This document shows, piece by piece, positions 29,751 to 40,223 of a stretch of DNA of 64,000 nucleotides. The notes beneath the pieces were generated by a model. It saw only the letters and a program-made list of their open reading frames with translations, was not told where the DNA came from and made no database searches. Where the stretch lies: the NCBI GenBank assembly GCA_963698495.1, contig CAVORB010000001.1, positions 178,297-242,296 on the forward strand, read 5' to 3'. This DNA comes from CAVORB01 sp963698495. Its GTDB lineage: Bacteria > Pseudomonadota > Gammaproteobacteria > Chromatiales > Chromatiaceae. The translations under genes were made by a program, and so were the position numbers. Position 1 is the stretch's first letter. The number at the start of each line of letters is the position of its first letter.

Positions 29751-30563
29751 CTAGTCCAGCTTGCTCTTGACCGCCTTGAGGATGTGCGTGGATATCTCCT
29801 CGATCGACTGACTCGTGGTATTGAGCACCGGCAGCCGCATGCGCTTGAACATCCCCAGGGCTTGGCGGGTGTCCGCCTTGCATTGCTCCAGCGAGGCATA
29901 GGTACTACCTGGACGCCGCTCCTCGCGGATGCGCTGAAGTCGCTCGGGGTCGATGGTGAGCGCGAACAACTTGTCCCGGCAGTCCCACAAGGCCTTGGGG
30001 ACGTCCCCGCGCTCGAAATCCTCCTCGGTGATCGGATAGTTGGCAGTACGCAGCCCGTAATGGATGGCGAGATAGAGACAGGTCGGCGTCTTTCCGGAGC
30101 GGGAGACGCCCGTCAGCACCACATCCGCGCGCTCGAAGTTGTCCGGCCTCACACCGTCGTCGTTGGCCATTGCAAAGTTGATCGCCTCGATGCGCTTGGT
30201 ATAGGAGCTCTGCTTGGTGATCGCGTGACTGCGACCCGACTTGCGGCTGGGAGAAACCCCGAGTTCCTGGCTGAGCGGATCGACGAAGATCTCGAACAAC
30301 TCCAGGAAATAGCAGTTTCCGCTCTTGAGAATCGCCCTGATCTTGTCGTCCAGCATGGTGCTGAACACCAGGGGCCGCGCGCCGTCGCGATCGGCCGCCT
30401 CCTGCATTCGCTCATTGAGCGCCTTCGCCCTGAGCTCGGTGTTGATATAGGGCATATAGACCTGCTCGAAGTCCACACCGTCGAACTGCGAAATCAGGCT
30501 ATGACCCAGGGTCTCGGCGGTGATGCCGGTGCTTTCCGAGACGAAGAAAACGGTTCGTTTCAT
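29751..30563 (-). CDS. ppsR: Phosphoenolpyruvate synthase / PPDK regulatory protein (DUF299)
   Basis: 270 residues. It starts MKRTVFFVSESTGITAETLG, the hallmark of the family, and has the P-loop-like GVSRSGKTPTCLYLA. These bifunctional enzymes use ADP to phosphorylate a Thr of PEP synthase or PPDK (inactivating) and use Pi to remove the phosphate (activating). The PPDK encoded at 12321-15095 is the obvious target in this window, though an unseen PEP synthase elsewhere is possible. Confidence 0.92.
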   Translation of the reverse strand: MKRTVFFVSESTGITAETLGHSLISQFDGVDFEQVYMPYINTELRAKALNERMQEAADRDGARPLVFSTMLDDKIRAILKSGNCYFLELFEIFVDPLSQELGVSPSRKSGRSHAITKQSSYTKRIEAINFAMANDDGVRPDNFERADVVLTGVSRSGKTPTCLYLAIHYGLRTANYPITEEDFERGDVPKALWDCRDKLFALTIDPERLQRIREERRPGSTYASLEQCKADTRQALGMFKRMRLPVLNTTSQSIEEISTHILKAVKSKLD

Positions 30564-30710
30564 GCGGGGTTACTGGGTTGAGGAGACGACCCGATGCTAC
30601 GCGACGGCGCCTCATGACGCATGTCAATGCGGACGCCAGACCTTTCTTGGCAAACTCTGCCGCTGTCGGGGGCTGAGCCGACCCAATCAACAAGCCACAG
30701 GAATGCAATC

Positions 30711-31163
30711 ATGGCAAGTATCTCCAACGATCACGACCTTCGCGACGTGCTCAACGGTCTCTCGCCGGAGCGACGGCGCGTCGTCGGCGCCAGGTTCACG
30801 AAGAGCGTCATGCACCTGTGCAAGGACGAGCGCGTGGCGCGTGCCGTGGAAACAGCGCTCAGCCCGACTGCGAGCGAGGTCGAGTTGGAGGATGCCTTCA
30901 GGTCAGCAAAGGCCTACGCGACCAAGACCTACACGGACTGCGGGAAAGACACGGACTGGCTCGCCCAGGCGGATCACTTCGTCGCCGCATCCGCGGCAGC
31001 TGCTCTGACCCCGTCGTCCCAGCTCTCGGATAAGGTCAATCCGGCCTGGAAAGCAGCGGTTCAAGCGCGTATGGCGAAGAACTGCGAGATGATGGAAGAG
31101 GACGAGGGCGAAACGGAAAGCGAATCGGAGCGCCAATACCGCATCGCCGGCGAGGCGGTGTAA
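30711..31163 (+). CDS. Hypothetical protein beside the hydrogenase locus
   Basis: A 150-residue soluble protein starting at the ATG at 30711 (MASISNDHDLRDVLNGLSPE). It has three Cys, an Ala-rich helical middle (AADHFVAASAAAAL type) and a very acidic tail (MMEEDEGETESESERQ). No signal peptide or known motif is seen. It points toward hypC from the opposite strand. I do not recognise the family, and a hydrogenase-related role would be inferred from position only. Confidence 0.6.
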   Translation: MASISNDHDLRDVLNGLSPERRRVVGARFTKSVMHLCKDERVARAVETALSPTASEVELEDAFRSAKAYATKTYTDCGKDTDWLAQADHFVAASAAAALTPSSQLSDKVNPAWKAAVQARMAKNCEMMEEDEGETESESERQYRIAGEAV

Positions 31164-31172
31164 TCGCGCAGG

Positions 31173-31208
31173 CGCCCGGCGCGCCGCAATCGCCCGGCGC
31201 GCCGCAAT
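31173..31208. repeat. Two perfect copies of an 18-bp tandem repeat
   Basis: The unit CGCCCGGCGCGCCGCAAT occurs at 31173-31190 and 31191-31208, with a decayed partial third copy after it. It sits between two converging genes and has strong self-complementarity, so it could act as a bidirectional terminator. Confidence 0.75.
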
Positions 31209-31241
31209 CGCCGGGCCGCAGAAAGAGCCGGAACGCGTTTG

Positions 31242-31493
31242 TCAGCGGCGGCGCTCCGCGCCATGGGCGTCCTCCGCGGCCAGCATCTGATCATAGATCT
31301 CCCAGGCGGCGGCTGCGTCTTCGGCGCTTACGCGATCAACCGCGTAACCCAGGTGCACGACGACGTAATCGCCCGCCTTCAGCGACTCGTGCTCCAGCAT
31401 CAGCAGGTTGGCCTCCCGCTCCACGCCCTTGGCCTCGCAGCGGGCCAGTAGACCGTCGATAGAGCGAATCTGCATCGGTATTCCGAGACACAT
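31242..31493 (-). CDS. hypC: Hydrogenase maturation chaperone HypC/HupF
   Basis: An 83-residue OB-fold protein starting MCLGIPMQI. The N-terminal Cys after Met removal is the functional residue of the HypC family. HypC carries the Fe(CN)2CO precursor with HypD and delivers it to the hydrogenase large subunit. Here it is on the strand opposite to the structural genes, 200 bp from the maturation protease start. HypA, B, D, E and F are not in the window. Confidence 0.92.
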   Translation of the reverse strand: MCLGIPMQIRSIDGLLARCEAKGVEREANLLMLEHESLKAGDYVVVHLGYAVDRVSAEDAAAAWEIYDQMLAAEDAHGAERRR

Positions 31494-31691
31494 AACGTGA
31501 AAGCTCCGGAAGTTGCGTTCCGCAACAGACTAAGGCGGACGAGGTGTGCCGGCAAGCCCCGACCGAGCACCGGGATGCTGCAAATGATCCGCGTACACGA
31601 GGGCGAAGCCGCGGCGAAACCCTTACACTAAACGGGACGTGCGCGGCGGCTCGCGCATTCCTTCCTCCGAATACACGCAGACCATAAAGCC

Positions 31692-32177
31692 ATGACTAGA
31701 TCCACCCTGATCCTGGGCCTCGGCAACACGCTGTTGCGCGATGAGGCGGTGGGCAGCGAGGTCATTCGCCGCCTTGAGGCCGCCGGGGACTTGCCGGATG
31801 CGGTCTTCGTCGACGGCGGCACCCTCAGCTTCACCCTCGCCGGCCCCATCGCCGACTCTCCGCGTCTGATCGTCGTCGACGCCGCCGTTATGGGCGCGGC
31901 GGCTGGTACCGTCCAGGTCTTCGAGGGCGAGGCGATGGACCGCCAGCTCAGCGGCAAGGGAAAGAGCGTGCACGAGGTGAGCCTCCAGGACCTGATGGAT
32001 ATGGCGCGGCTCACGAATACCCTCCCGTCGTTCCGCGCCCTGGTGGGCATCGAGCCGGCCGAGGTCGACTGGGGCGAGCAGCTCACGCCCGCGGTCGAGG
32101 CCGCTGTTCCTCTTGCGATGGACGCCGTTCGCGACCTCATCGCGCGCTGGGACGCCGTGGCACGGGACCGGCCCTGA
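31692..32177 (+). CDS. [NiFe] hydrogenase maturation protease (HyaD/HupD family)
   Basis: 161 residues with the family start LILGLGNTLLRDEAVG (the Glu binds Ni), VDGGTLSFTLAG, and VVDAAVMGAAAG. These proteases remove a C-terminal tail from the large subunit after nickel insertion, cutting after the His of the DPCxxCxxH motif. The matching HynL sequence DPCIACAVH is present at about 37553-37579. It is the first gene of the plus-strand hydrogenase cluster. Confidence 0.9.
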   Translation: MTRSTLILGLGNTLLRDEAVGSEVIRRLEAAGDLPDAVFVDGGTLSFTLAGPIADSPRLIVVDAAVMGAAAGTVQVFEGEAMDRQLSGKGKSVHEVSLQDLMDMARLTNTLPSFRALVGIEPAEVDWGEQLTPAVEAAVPLAMDAVRDLIARWDAVARDRP

Positions 32178-32201
32178 CCCATTGTGCTGAAACACCCGTT
32201 T

Positions 32202-32269
32202 TAGTGCGCTGCGTCAAATTTTCATGCAGTAGAAGGCGGTAAAATTCTCAAAAGCTAATAAGCGCACTA
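32202..32269. promoter_or_regulatory. 9-bp inverted repeat in the hydrogenase intergenic region
   Basis: TAGTGCGCT (32202-32210) and AGCGCACTA (32261-32269) are exact reverse complements 50 bp apart. They lie in an AT-richer spacer just before the hupH-like gene. This could be a regulator site pair or the ends of a large hairpin. No clear -24/-12 (sigma-54) promoter was seen. Confidence 0.4.
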
Positions 32270-32281
32270 GAGCATCTCCCG

Positions 32282-32731
32282 ATGTCCGGGCTTGAATCGA
32301 TTCCGATCAGCGTCGAAGCGCCAGCCGAGGAGGCGCAAGACTGGGGCAACGCCCTGCCGGTGCTACACGAGATCCGCCACGCCGTGCACCGGCTGGCACA
32401 AGACGGCGAACGCACCGTCATCGACCTGCGGGCAATCCCATTTGGTCCGGGTGACGAGGATCGCCTGCTCGCCCTGCTCGGCCGTGGTGAGGTAGAGGCC
32501 CGCCTAGACGCCTTCGGTCCCACGCGCATCTGGGAGACCGCCATCCCGGGCGTCTGGCTGGTCGATCACCGCAATGCGGACGACGAGCGAATCGCCCTTC
32601 ACGTCGAGATCGCTCCCATTCCGGAAATCCTGCACACCCAACCGCAGGACCTGCAAGAGGCGCTCCCCAAGCTCGAGGCCCGCATCGCAGCGGGCACCAA
32701 AGTCGTAACCAAGCACAGTCCTGACAACTGA
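32282..32731 (+). CDS. hupH: HupH/HyaF-like hydrogenase expression protein
   Basis: 149 residues. The recognisable part is the HupH C-terminal-type motif LLALLGRGEVEARLDAFG, then TRIWETAIPGVWLVDHRN. This family assists hydrogenase assembly, apparently with the Fe-S small subunit before Tat export. It is shorter than full HupH proteins (about 280 aa), so it represents one domain. It lies 10 bp upstream of hynS, with a GAAGGAGG ribosome-binding site for hynS between them. Confidence 0.75.
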   Translation: MSGLESIPISVEAPAEEAQDWGNALPVLHEIRHAVHRLAQDGERTVIDLRAIPFGPGDEDRLLALLGRGEVEARLDAFGPTRIWETAIPGVWLVDHRNADDERIALHVEIAPIPEILHTQPQDLQEALPKLEARIAAGTKVVTKHSPDN

Positions 32732-32741
32732 AGGAGGGACA

Positions 32742-33840
32742 ATGGCCAACCAAAAAACCCTGGGCGAAATCCTGACCGAGCATGGGGTATCGCGACGGGG
32801 CTTCCTCAAAGTTCTGCGCCGCAACCGCCTCCATGATGGCCCTGCCGCCGACCATGACCGCGGCCATCGCAGAGGCCTTGGCGACGGCAAGGAGACCCTC
32901 GGTCATCTGGCTGTCCTTCCAGGAGTGCACTGGCTGCACCGAATCGCTCACCCGCAGCTTCTCGCCGACACTGGAGGAGTTGATCCTCGGGGTCATCTCG
33001 CTCGACTACCACCACACGCTCCAGGCCGCCTCCGGCGACGCTGCCGAGGCCGCCCGCATGCAGGCCATGGAAGAAAACCATGGCTCCTACCTGGTCATCG
33101 TGGACGGCTCGCTGCCGGCGCCTGACTCCAACCCGGGCTACTCCACGATCGCCGGCCACAGCAACTACGACATCCTCATGGAGACCGTGGAGGGCGCCGC
33201 CGCCGTGGTCGCCGTCGGCACCTGTGCCGCCTTCGGTGGTCTGCCCCGCGCCCGGCCGAACCCGACCGGGGCCGTCGCGGTCCAGGACCTGGTTCACGAC
33301 AAACCGGTGATCAACGTCTCTGGATGCCCCCCGGTTCCCATGGTCATTACGGGTGTGCTGGCTCAGTACCTCACCTTCGGGCAATTGCCCGAGCTCGACC
33401 AGTACAACCGGCCGCTGGCCTTCTTCGGCCAATCCATCCACGACCGTTGCTATCGCCGTCCCTTCTACGACAAGGGTCTGTTCGCCGAGACCTTCGACGA
33501 CGAGGGGGCGCGCAAGGGCTGGTGTCTGTATCGGCTCGGGTGCAAGGGCCCCAGCGCCTACAATGCCTGCGCCACCATGCGCTGGAACAACGGCACGAGC
33601 TGGCCGATCGAGTCCGGCCACCCCTGCCTCGGCTGCTCGGAGCCCAATTTCTGGGATGCCGGCGGCTTCTACAAGCCGTTGTCGGTGCCCACGGTAAATG
33701 CCAGCGGCACCCTGCTGGCGGCAGGCGTGGCTGGAGCCATCGTCGGCGGCGCCTCGGCGGCATTGGCGAAGAAACAGCAAAAGGCGGTCGTGGCGGGGCG
33801 CAAACCTGTCACCATCGATGAACTGGAGCAGAAGCTATGA
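32742..33840 (+). CDS. hynS: [NiFe] hydrogenase small subunit HynS, with +1 frameshift in the Tat signal
   Basis: The ATG at 32742 follows a strong AAGGAGG site and opens MANQKTLGEILTEHGVSRRG, then FLK (Tat motif SRRGFLK). At the AAA of 32808-32810 the frame must move +1 to continue FCAATASMMALPPTMTAAIA. After that comes the normal mature protein: PSVIWLSFQECTGCTESL (proximal cluster Cys pair), VGTCAAFGG, SGCPP, and the cysteines of CRGxC-like and HPCLGC segments. A C-terminal membrane anchor (LLAAGVAGAIVGGASAALA) is also present. The subunit relays electrons through Fe-S clusters toward Isp1/Isp2. One extra A explains the break. It overlaps isp1 by ATGA. Confidence 0.88.
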
Positions 33841-34499
33841 GCGATCCGATGGAATTTCTGCTTTGGACCAAGGGTCCCATGTTCGACTGGGCAATCGCCA
33901 TCTTCGCCCTCGGAATACTGGTGCGGATCGTCGAGATCTTCCTGCTCGGACGCAAGGTCAACTACGCCGAGGCCCGCGGCACGGAATGGGGACCCGGCTT
34001 CCGCACCATGCTCACCCGCAGCGTCGCCGACCCCGGCACCTTCCAGCGCGCTCCCTTCAACGTGATCGTCGGCTGGATTTGGCACCTCGGCTTTCTGATC
34101 GCGCTGCTGCTTTTCATACCCCATATCGAGCTGATCAAGAGCGTGCTGGGCGTTTCCTGGCCCGGACTGCCGAATCCGGTGGTGGATGCCGTCTCGGCAG
34201 TGACCATCTTCGCCCTGGTGGCCACCCTCGTGCACCGCGTTACCCATCCGGTGAAGAAGCACATCAGCACCTTCGAGGACTATCTGATCTGGGCCGTGAC
34301 CTTCCTGCCGCTGCTCACCGGGTACCTGGCCTACCACCGCCTGATCAACCCCTACCCGTTGGCCCTGGGTCTGCACATCCTCACGGTGGAGATCTTCCTG
34401 ATCGTGCTGCCCTTCACCAAGCTGACCCATATGTTCACGGCCTTCATCGCCCGCTGGTACAACGGCGCCATCTTCGGCCGCAAGGGGATCGCATCATGA
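33837..34499 (+). CDS. isp1: Isp1, NarI-like b-type cytochrome membrane subunit
   Basis: 220 residues, with about five transmembrane helices (MFDWAIAIFALGILVRIVEI; VGWIWHLGFLIALLLFI; VSAVTIFALVATLVHRV; YLIWAVTFLPLLTGYLA; HILTVEIFLIVLPFTKL). Heme-ligating His candidates are WHLG and LVHRVTH. It resembles NarI/DsrM-type quinone-linked cytochromes. In HynSL hydrogenases of purple sulfur bacteria Isp1 passes electrons from the periplasmic enzyme across the membrane. Start and stop both overlap the neighbours (ATGA), a tightly coupled operon. Confidence 0.9.
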   Translation: MSDPMEFLLWTKGPMFDWAIAIFALGILVRIVEIFLLGRKVNYAEARGTEWGPGFRTMLTRSVADPGTFQRAPFNVIVGWIWHLGFLIALLLFIPHIELIKSVLGVSWPGLPNPVVDAVSAVTIFALVATLVHRVTHPVKKHISTFEDYLIWAVTFLPLLTGYLAYHRLINPYPLALGLHILTVEIFLIVLPFTKLTHMFTAFIARWYNGAIFGRKGIAS

Positions 34500-35770
34500 C
34501 CGAGCTGACACTCGAACGCGGGCTCGACGCGCTGCGCGCGGAGATCGACGCCCCCGTCGCCGCCTTCTTCTCGAGCTGTGTCCACTGCGGACTCTGCGCC
34601 CAGGCCTGCCCCTTCTACCTGGAGACCGGCGACCCAAAGTACACGCCCATCATGAAGCTGGAGCCCCTGCGCCTGCTGTGGGAGGCGGAGTACACCCTGT
34701 GGGGCCGCGTCAAGAGCAAGCTCGGCCTGCTCAAGAAGGTCACCGACGACATGCTCGGAGAGTGGGAGCCACTGCTCTACGACTCCTGCAGCATGTGCGC
34801 ACGCTGCTCCATGGTGTGCCCGGTCGGCAACGACCTCCAGTACATGATCCGCAAGACCCGCGAAGGCATGGTGGCCTCCGGCCACGCCCCGGAAGGCCTG
34901 ATCAACGCCGCCTCGCGCGCCGTGCGCACCGGCAGCCCGATGGGTCTCAAGTGGAAGACCCTCGATGTGCAGATCAAGCACGTGGAGTCGAGCTCGGGGC
35001 TGGAAGTGCCGATCGACAAGGAGGGCGCGGACTACATGGTGCTGCTGTCCTCGATGGAGATCATCAACTTCCCCGAGTACCTCGAGGCCATCACCAAGAT
35101 CTTCGACCACGCGGGCGTGACCTGGACCCTGTCCACGGAATGCTTCGAGGCGACCAACGCCGGCATCCAGATCGGCAACAAGGACATCGCCGCCGAGCTG
35201 GTACAGCGGGTGGTGGACGCGGCGGTGAAGCTGCGGGTGAAGAACGTGATCAGCCCCGAGTGCGGGCACGCCTATACCGCGATCCGTTGGGAAGGGCCGA
35301 ACCTGATCGGCAAATCCTACCCCTTCCGCGTGTTCCACATCATCGAGGTGCTCGAAGACCTGCGCGCCAAGGGCAAGCTCAAGACCGAAGGCAAGGAGAT
35401 GGACCGGCTGAGCATGCACGACCCCTGCAACCTGGCGCGCAAGAGCGGCGTCGTGCAGGAGCAGCGCAACCTCATGGATCTGGTCGCCGGCAACTTCGTG
35501 GAGCTCAAGGAGCACGGAAAGTATCAGTGGTGCTGCGGCGCCGGTGGCGGCGTAAGCAGCAACGAGCGCGCCGAGGAGCTCAAGATGGCCGCCTTCAAGC
35601 GCAAGAAGGCGCAGATCGAGGAGGTGGAGCCCGAGCGCATGGTGACCATGTGCGCCACCTGCCGGACCCAGCTCGAAGAGGGCCTGGAGGAGTTCAACAT
35701 GGACATCCCCGTGGTGGGCCTCACCGAGATGATTGCCGAGCACCTGGTCGAGAAGAACAAGCCGGCCTGA
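34496..35770 (+). CDS. isp2: Isp2, HdrD/GlpC-like Fe-S protein
   Basis: 424 residues from the ATG at 34496, which overlaps the isp1 stop. Two [4Fe-4S] ferredoxin-like motifs are seen near the N-terminus (CVHCGLCAQACP and CSMCARCSMVCP). Two CCG-type heterodisulfide-reductase motifs follow (HDPCNLARKSG with WCCGAGGG, and SPECGHAY with MCATCRTQ). Cytoplasmic electron acceptor of the Isp1 complex, thought to resemble DsrK. A gap of 126 bp separates it from hynL. Confidence 0.9.
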   Translation: MTELTLERGLDALRAEIDAPVAAFFSSCVHCGLCAQACPFYLETGDPKYTPIMKLEPLRLLWEAEYTLWGRVKSKLGLLKKVTDDMLGEWEPLLYDSCSMCARCSMVCPVGNDLQYMIRKTREGMVASGHAPEGLINAASRAVRTGSPMGLKWKTLDVQIKHVESSSGLEVPIDKEGADYMVLLSSMEIINFPEYLEAITKIFDHAGVTWTLSTECFEATNAGIQIGNKDIAAELVQRVVDAAVKLRVKNVISPECGHAYTAIRWEGPNLIGKSYPFRVFHIIEVLEDLRAKGKLKTEGKEMDRLSMHDPCNLARKSGVVQEQRNLMDLVAGNFVELKEHGKYQWCCGAGGGVSSNERAEELKMAAFKRKKAQIEEVEPERMVTMCATCRTQLEEGLEEFNMDIPVVGLTEMIAEHLVEKNKPA

Positions 35771-35896
35771 CGTCCGCGATCGCCCCGGTCGAGCGCGGCC
35801 GGGGCAATCTCAGCACGCACGGCCGGCTCGACCGGTAAGAGTCCGCCCATCCAGACGCCGGGGCCCCGCGGGGTCCCCTGACGGAGAGAACAGACA

Positions 35897-37628
<1,732 letters not shown>

Positions 37629-37924
37629 TCCGGCGGTTCCCGCATGCTGCCGTCACTCCCCGATCTTCATCGGGGGTGGCGGCCATGTCCTTCAAAGCAA
37701 CCGACCTCAAGCCGGGCCACGCGCAACACCGATACGGTTGCGCCGGGCCACCTTCCCGCCTATCGTTCCCGCCTGACCGCGCCTCATCCGCACCGAGAAC
37801 GCTCCGTCGGCGTAAGGCATGCGGATGCGCAATGGCGAAGGACATCTTGTGCATGCGGGCAAAACCCAAATCCAGGCAAACGTCCAAACCCCGGCGGGGT
37901 GAGCCGCGCCGCGCAACGCCGCCC

Positions 37925-38449
37925 ATGATCCTGATCCCCACCGCGTTGCTCATCGCCGGCGCGATCATCGCTACCCTCGTTCGTTTCGAGAAGGACCTGC
38001 CCCCCCTGCTTGCGGACGAGCTGCCCAAGGCTGACACGGTGCGGGTCGATAAAGGCGAGCGGCGCCTGTCCCTGATCCGCGATGGCCGCGTTTACCGCTC
38101 CTACCGAGTATCCCTGGGCGGCGAGCCCAGCGGCCATAAGCAGCGCGAGGGCGATCTGCGCACGCCGGAAGGCCGCTACCTTCTCGACTGGCGCAATCCG
38201 AATAGCTGTTGTTACAAGTCCCTGCACGTCTCCTACCCAGGGGACGGCGACAGGCGTATGGCGGCCGAGCGCGGGGACGATCCCGGCGGCCTGATCATGA
38301 TCCACGGGCAGGAGAACGGCTGGGGCTGGCTCGGCTGGTTCAATCAGTTCCGCGACTGGACCCACGGCTGTATCGCCGTGACCAACCTGGCCATGGAGGA
38401 AATCTGGAACGCCGTCGAGGACGGTACGCCGATCGAGCTGCGCCCCTGA
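37925..38449 (+). CDS. L,D-transpeptidase (YkuD family), membrane-anchored
   Basis: 174 residues from the ATG at 37925, which places a single N-terminal membrane helix (ILIPTALLIAGAIIATLV) first. An earlier in-frame ATG at 37832 is possible. The YkuD motif is complete: IHGQENG, and DWTHGCIAVTN with the catalytic Cys. These enzymes make 3-3 peptidoglycan cross-links or attach proteins to peptidoglycan on the periplasmic side. The same reading frame is open back into hynL only because of the hynL frameshift. I treat the two as separate genes. Confidence 0.85.
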   Translation: MILIPTALLIAGAIIATLVRFEKDLPPLLADELPKADTVRVDKGERRLSLIRDGRVYRSYRVSLGGEPSGHKQREGDLRTPEGRYLLDWRNPNSCCYKSLHVSYPGDGDRRMAAERGDDPGGLIMIHGQENGWGWLGWFNQFRDWTHGCIAVTNLAMEEIWNAVEDGTPIELRP

Positions 38450-38544
38450 TGCTAACTCCAACGCCTGCGTCCGGGTGATCGCCGGCTGGAAGTCGAGCGC
38501 GGACGCGCAGTGTTTAGAACACTGTCAAGCGCCAGGACACAACC

Positions 38545-39362
38545 ATGTTGCCAACCCTGTTCGTCTCCTACGGCTCCACGGACATGACTCTCACGCCCAG
38601 GCCAACGCGGGAATTCCTTTCCGCACTCGGCTAAAGCCTTGATCGACCGCGGGCCGTGCTGGCGATTTCCGCGCATTTCCTCAAGCAGGAGCCATCCCTG
38701 ACCTCGCATCCCGATCCGCCCACGGTGCACGACTTACGAGGCTTCCCCAATCGGCTCGACGAGATGCCCTACCCGGCACCGGGTGAGCCTGCGCTGGCTC
38801 AGCAAGTCGCGGAACGCATCACGAATACCGGTATGCCAGCTCACTTGGACCGGCTCCGCGGTCTGGACCACGGGGCCTGGACCGCGATCAGGCTCATGGG
38901 CCGGGGGGCTGAGATCCCGGTCGGTACAGCTTTCGCTCGTGCGCTCCGGGATGCGGGCCACCACTATCGTCTCGGGCAAGCGCTACGGGGATCCGCTGCG
39001 CAAGGGGTGCTGGTGCTCGGTTCCGGTGGCATGAGCCACAACCTGCGCGCGCTGGACCGGAAGGGCGGCGCCCGGCCGAGCACCGCCTAAGAGTGGGTGA
39101 AGGAATTCACCAATCGGTTCGCCGACCGCGCGGAGGCGGGAGACACGGCGGCGATGATCCGTTATCGGAGCGGAGCGCCCCACGCGCCCGAAACCCATCC
39201 GACCGAGGACCAGCTGCTCCCCTTCTTCGCCGCACTTGGCGCATCGGAATTGGGGCAAGGACGGCGCGACCACGCCGCGAGCGCACGCGCGCCCTGGCGT
39301 TGAACGCCTATGCATTCGACTGGTGCTCCATCAACCAACATCGGACTGACCAACAATCCTGA
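38545..39362 (+). pseudogene. Decayed 4,5-DOPA extradiol dioxygenase-like gene (ygiD/LigB family)
   Basis: One frame from the ATG at 38545 reads MLPTLFVSYGSTDMTL ... REFLSALG, then TAA (38632-38634). It continues in the same frame as a clear YgiD relative (RAVLAISAHFLKQEPSL, GLDHGAWTAIRLM, LVLGSGGMSHNLRALD). A second in-frame TAA lies at 39088-39090, followed by FADRAEAGDTAAMIRYRSGA. A frame change near 39300 recovers ALNAYAFDW at the end. The usual SHGSP start has become SYGST. Two stops, a frameshift and eroded metal-site residues show a dead gene. Confidence 0.8.
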
Positions 39363-39672
39363 TCGGGTTCATCGGGAAGCGACCGTGTCTATTTCCGGGC
39401 CGAGGCCGGCGGCGGTCGTGAGATCGCGCCCCCGCCCAAAACCGCGAGGCGGGGACGGACGCTAAGACCGAGCCTCAATCTGCAAACCAGTCCGCGCGCT
39501 GAAGGCCGAAGCTACCCGATCCGCGCGGTGCGTGGCGTCGATCTCGAACCAATGCGTCATCAAGATCAGGGCGGCCCCACCGGTGACTGCCCAAAGTGGT
39601 GTGAGCAGGGTGCCGGCCGCCAAAACCAATCTCTACATGGCCATCACCACCTAAGCCACGGGACGCGCGAGC
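39363..39672. other. Intergenic region without a supportable gene
   Basis: About 310 bp between the dioxygenase pseudogene and the GlcG-like gene. Short frames exist but none shows a recognisable motif or ribosome-binding site. It is probably further decayed DNA. Confidence 0.5.
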
Positions 39673-40161
39673 TCAGAGCGCCATCTCGAGATCCTCGATT
39701 ACCGCTTCCACGCCGGCCTGTGCGCACTCCTCGTCGGTAGCGCCATCCGGCGCCCCGCTCACCCCGACCCCGGCGACGAGCGCCCCGCCCACCTCGATCG
39801 GCACGCCCCCGGCAGACATCACCAGTCCGTCGATGCGCCCGATCGGGGTGTCGGCTCGTGACACCAGTGCCGAGGTGGCGGCGTTGAAATTGACCGCGGT
39901 GGAGGCCTTCATCTTGCTGATGGGCACCGTAATCGGGGCCGCGATCGTGTCCCGAAGGGTTACCTGGACCGTTCCGTCACGATCCACCACCGTGACGCCG
40001 ATCTGGATTCCCTTCTCGCGGCATGCGTTCAGAGTCGCCTGGGCCACCTTCGTCGCCGTGTCGAGGGACAGACGCTTGACGGAAACCATTGCAACCTCGT
40101 CCGCCGCGGCCGGCAGCCCCAGACTGGCGGCAATGAGCATTGCGGGAATGTGCGTTTTCAT
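39673..40161 (-). CDS. GlcG/HbpS family protein (DUF336), exported
   Basis: 162 residues with an N-terminal signal peptide (MKTHIPAMLIAASLGLPAAA). The HbpS/GlcG domain follows (GIQIGVTVVDRDGTVQVTLRD; GGVPIEVGGALVAGVGVSGA; DEECAQAGVEAV). Relatives bind heme or related small molecules, while GlcG itself is of unknown function. The periplasmic location is inferred from the signal. It is 62 bp downstream of ispG on the same strand. Confidence 0.82.
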   Translation of the reverse strand: MKTHIPAMLIAASLGLPAAADEVAMVSVKRLSLDTATKVAQATLNACREKGIQIGVTVVDRDGTVQVTLRDTIAAPITVPISKMKASTAVNFNAATSALVSRADTPIGRIDGLVMSAGGVPIEVGGALVAGVGVSGAPDGATDEECAQAGVEAVIEDLEMAL

Positions 40162-40223
40162 TTCGATACTCCTGCTATGGGAATGAAGCCAAACGAGTGA
40201 TACAAGGTTGTCTCACGCCGCGC

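Noticed and set aside
31173..31220. Possible CRISPR array from the tandem repeats
   Set aside because: Only two adjacent 18-bp copies with no spacers and no cas genes.
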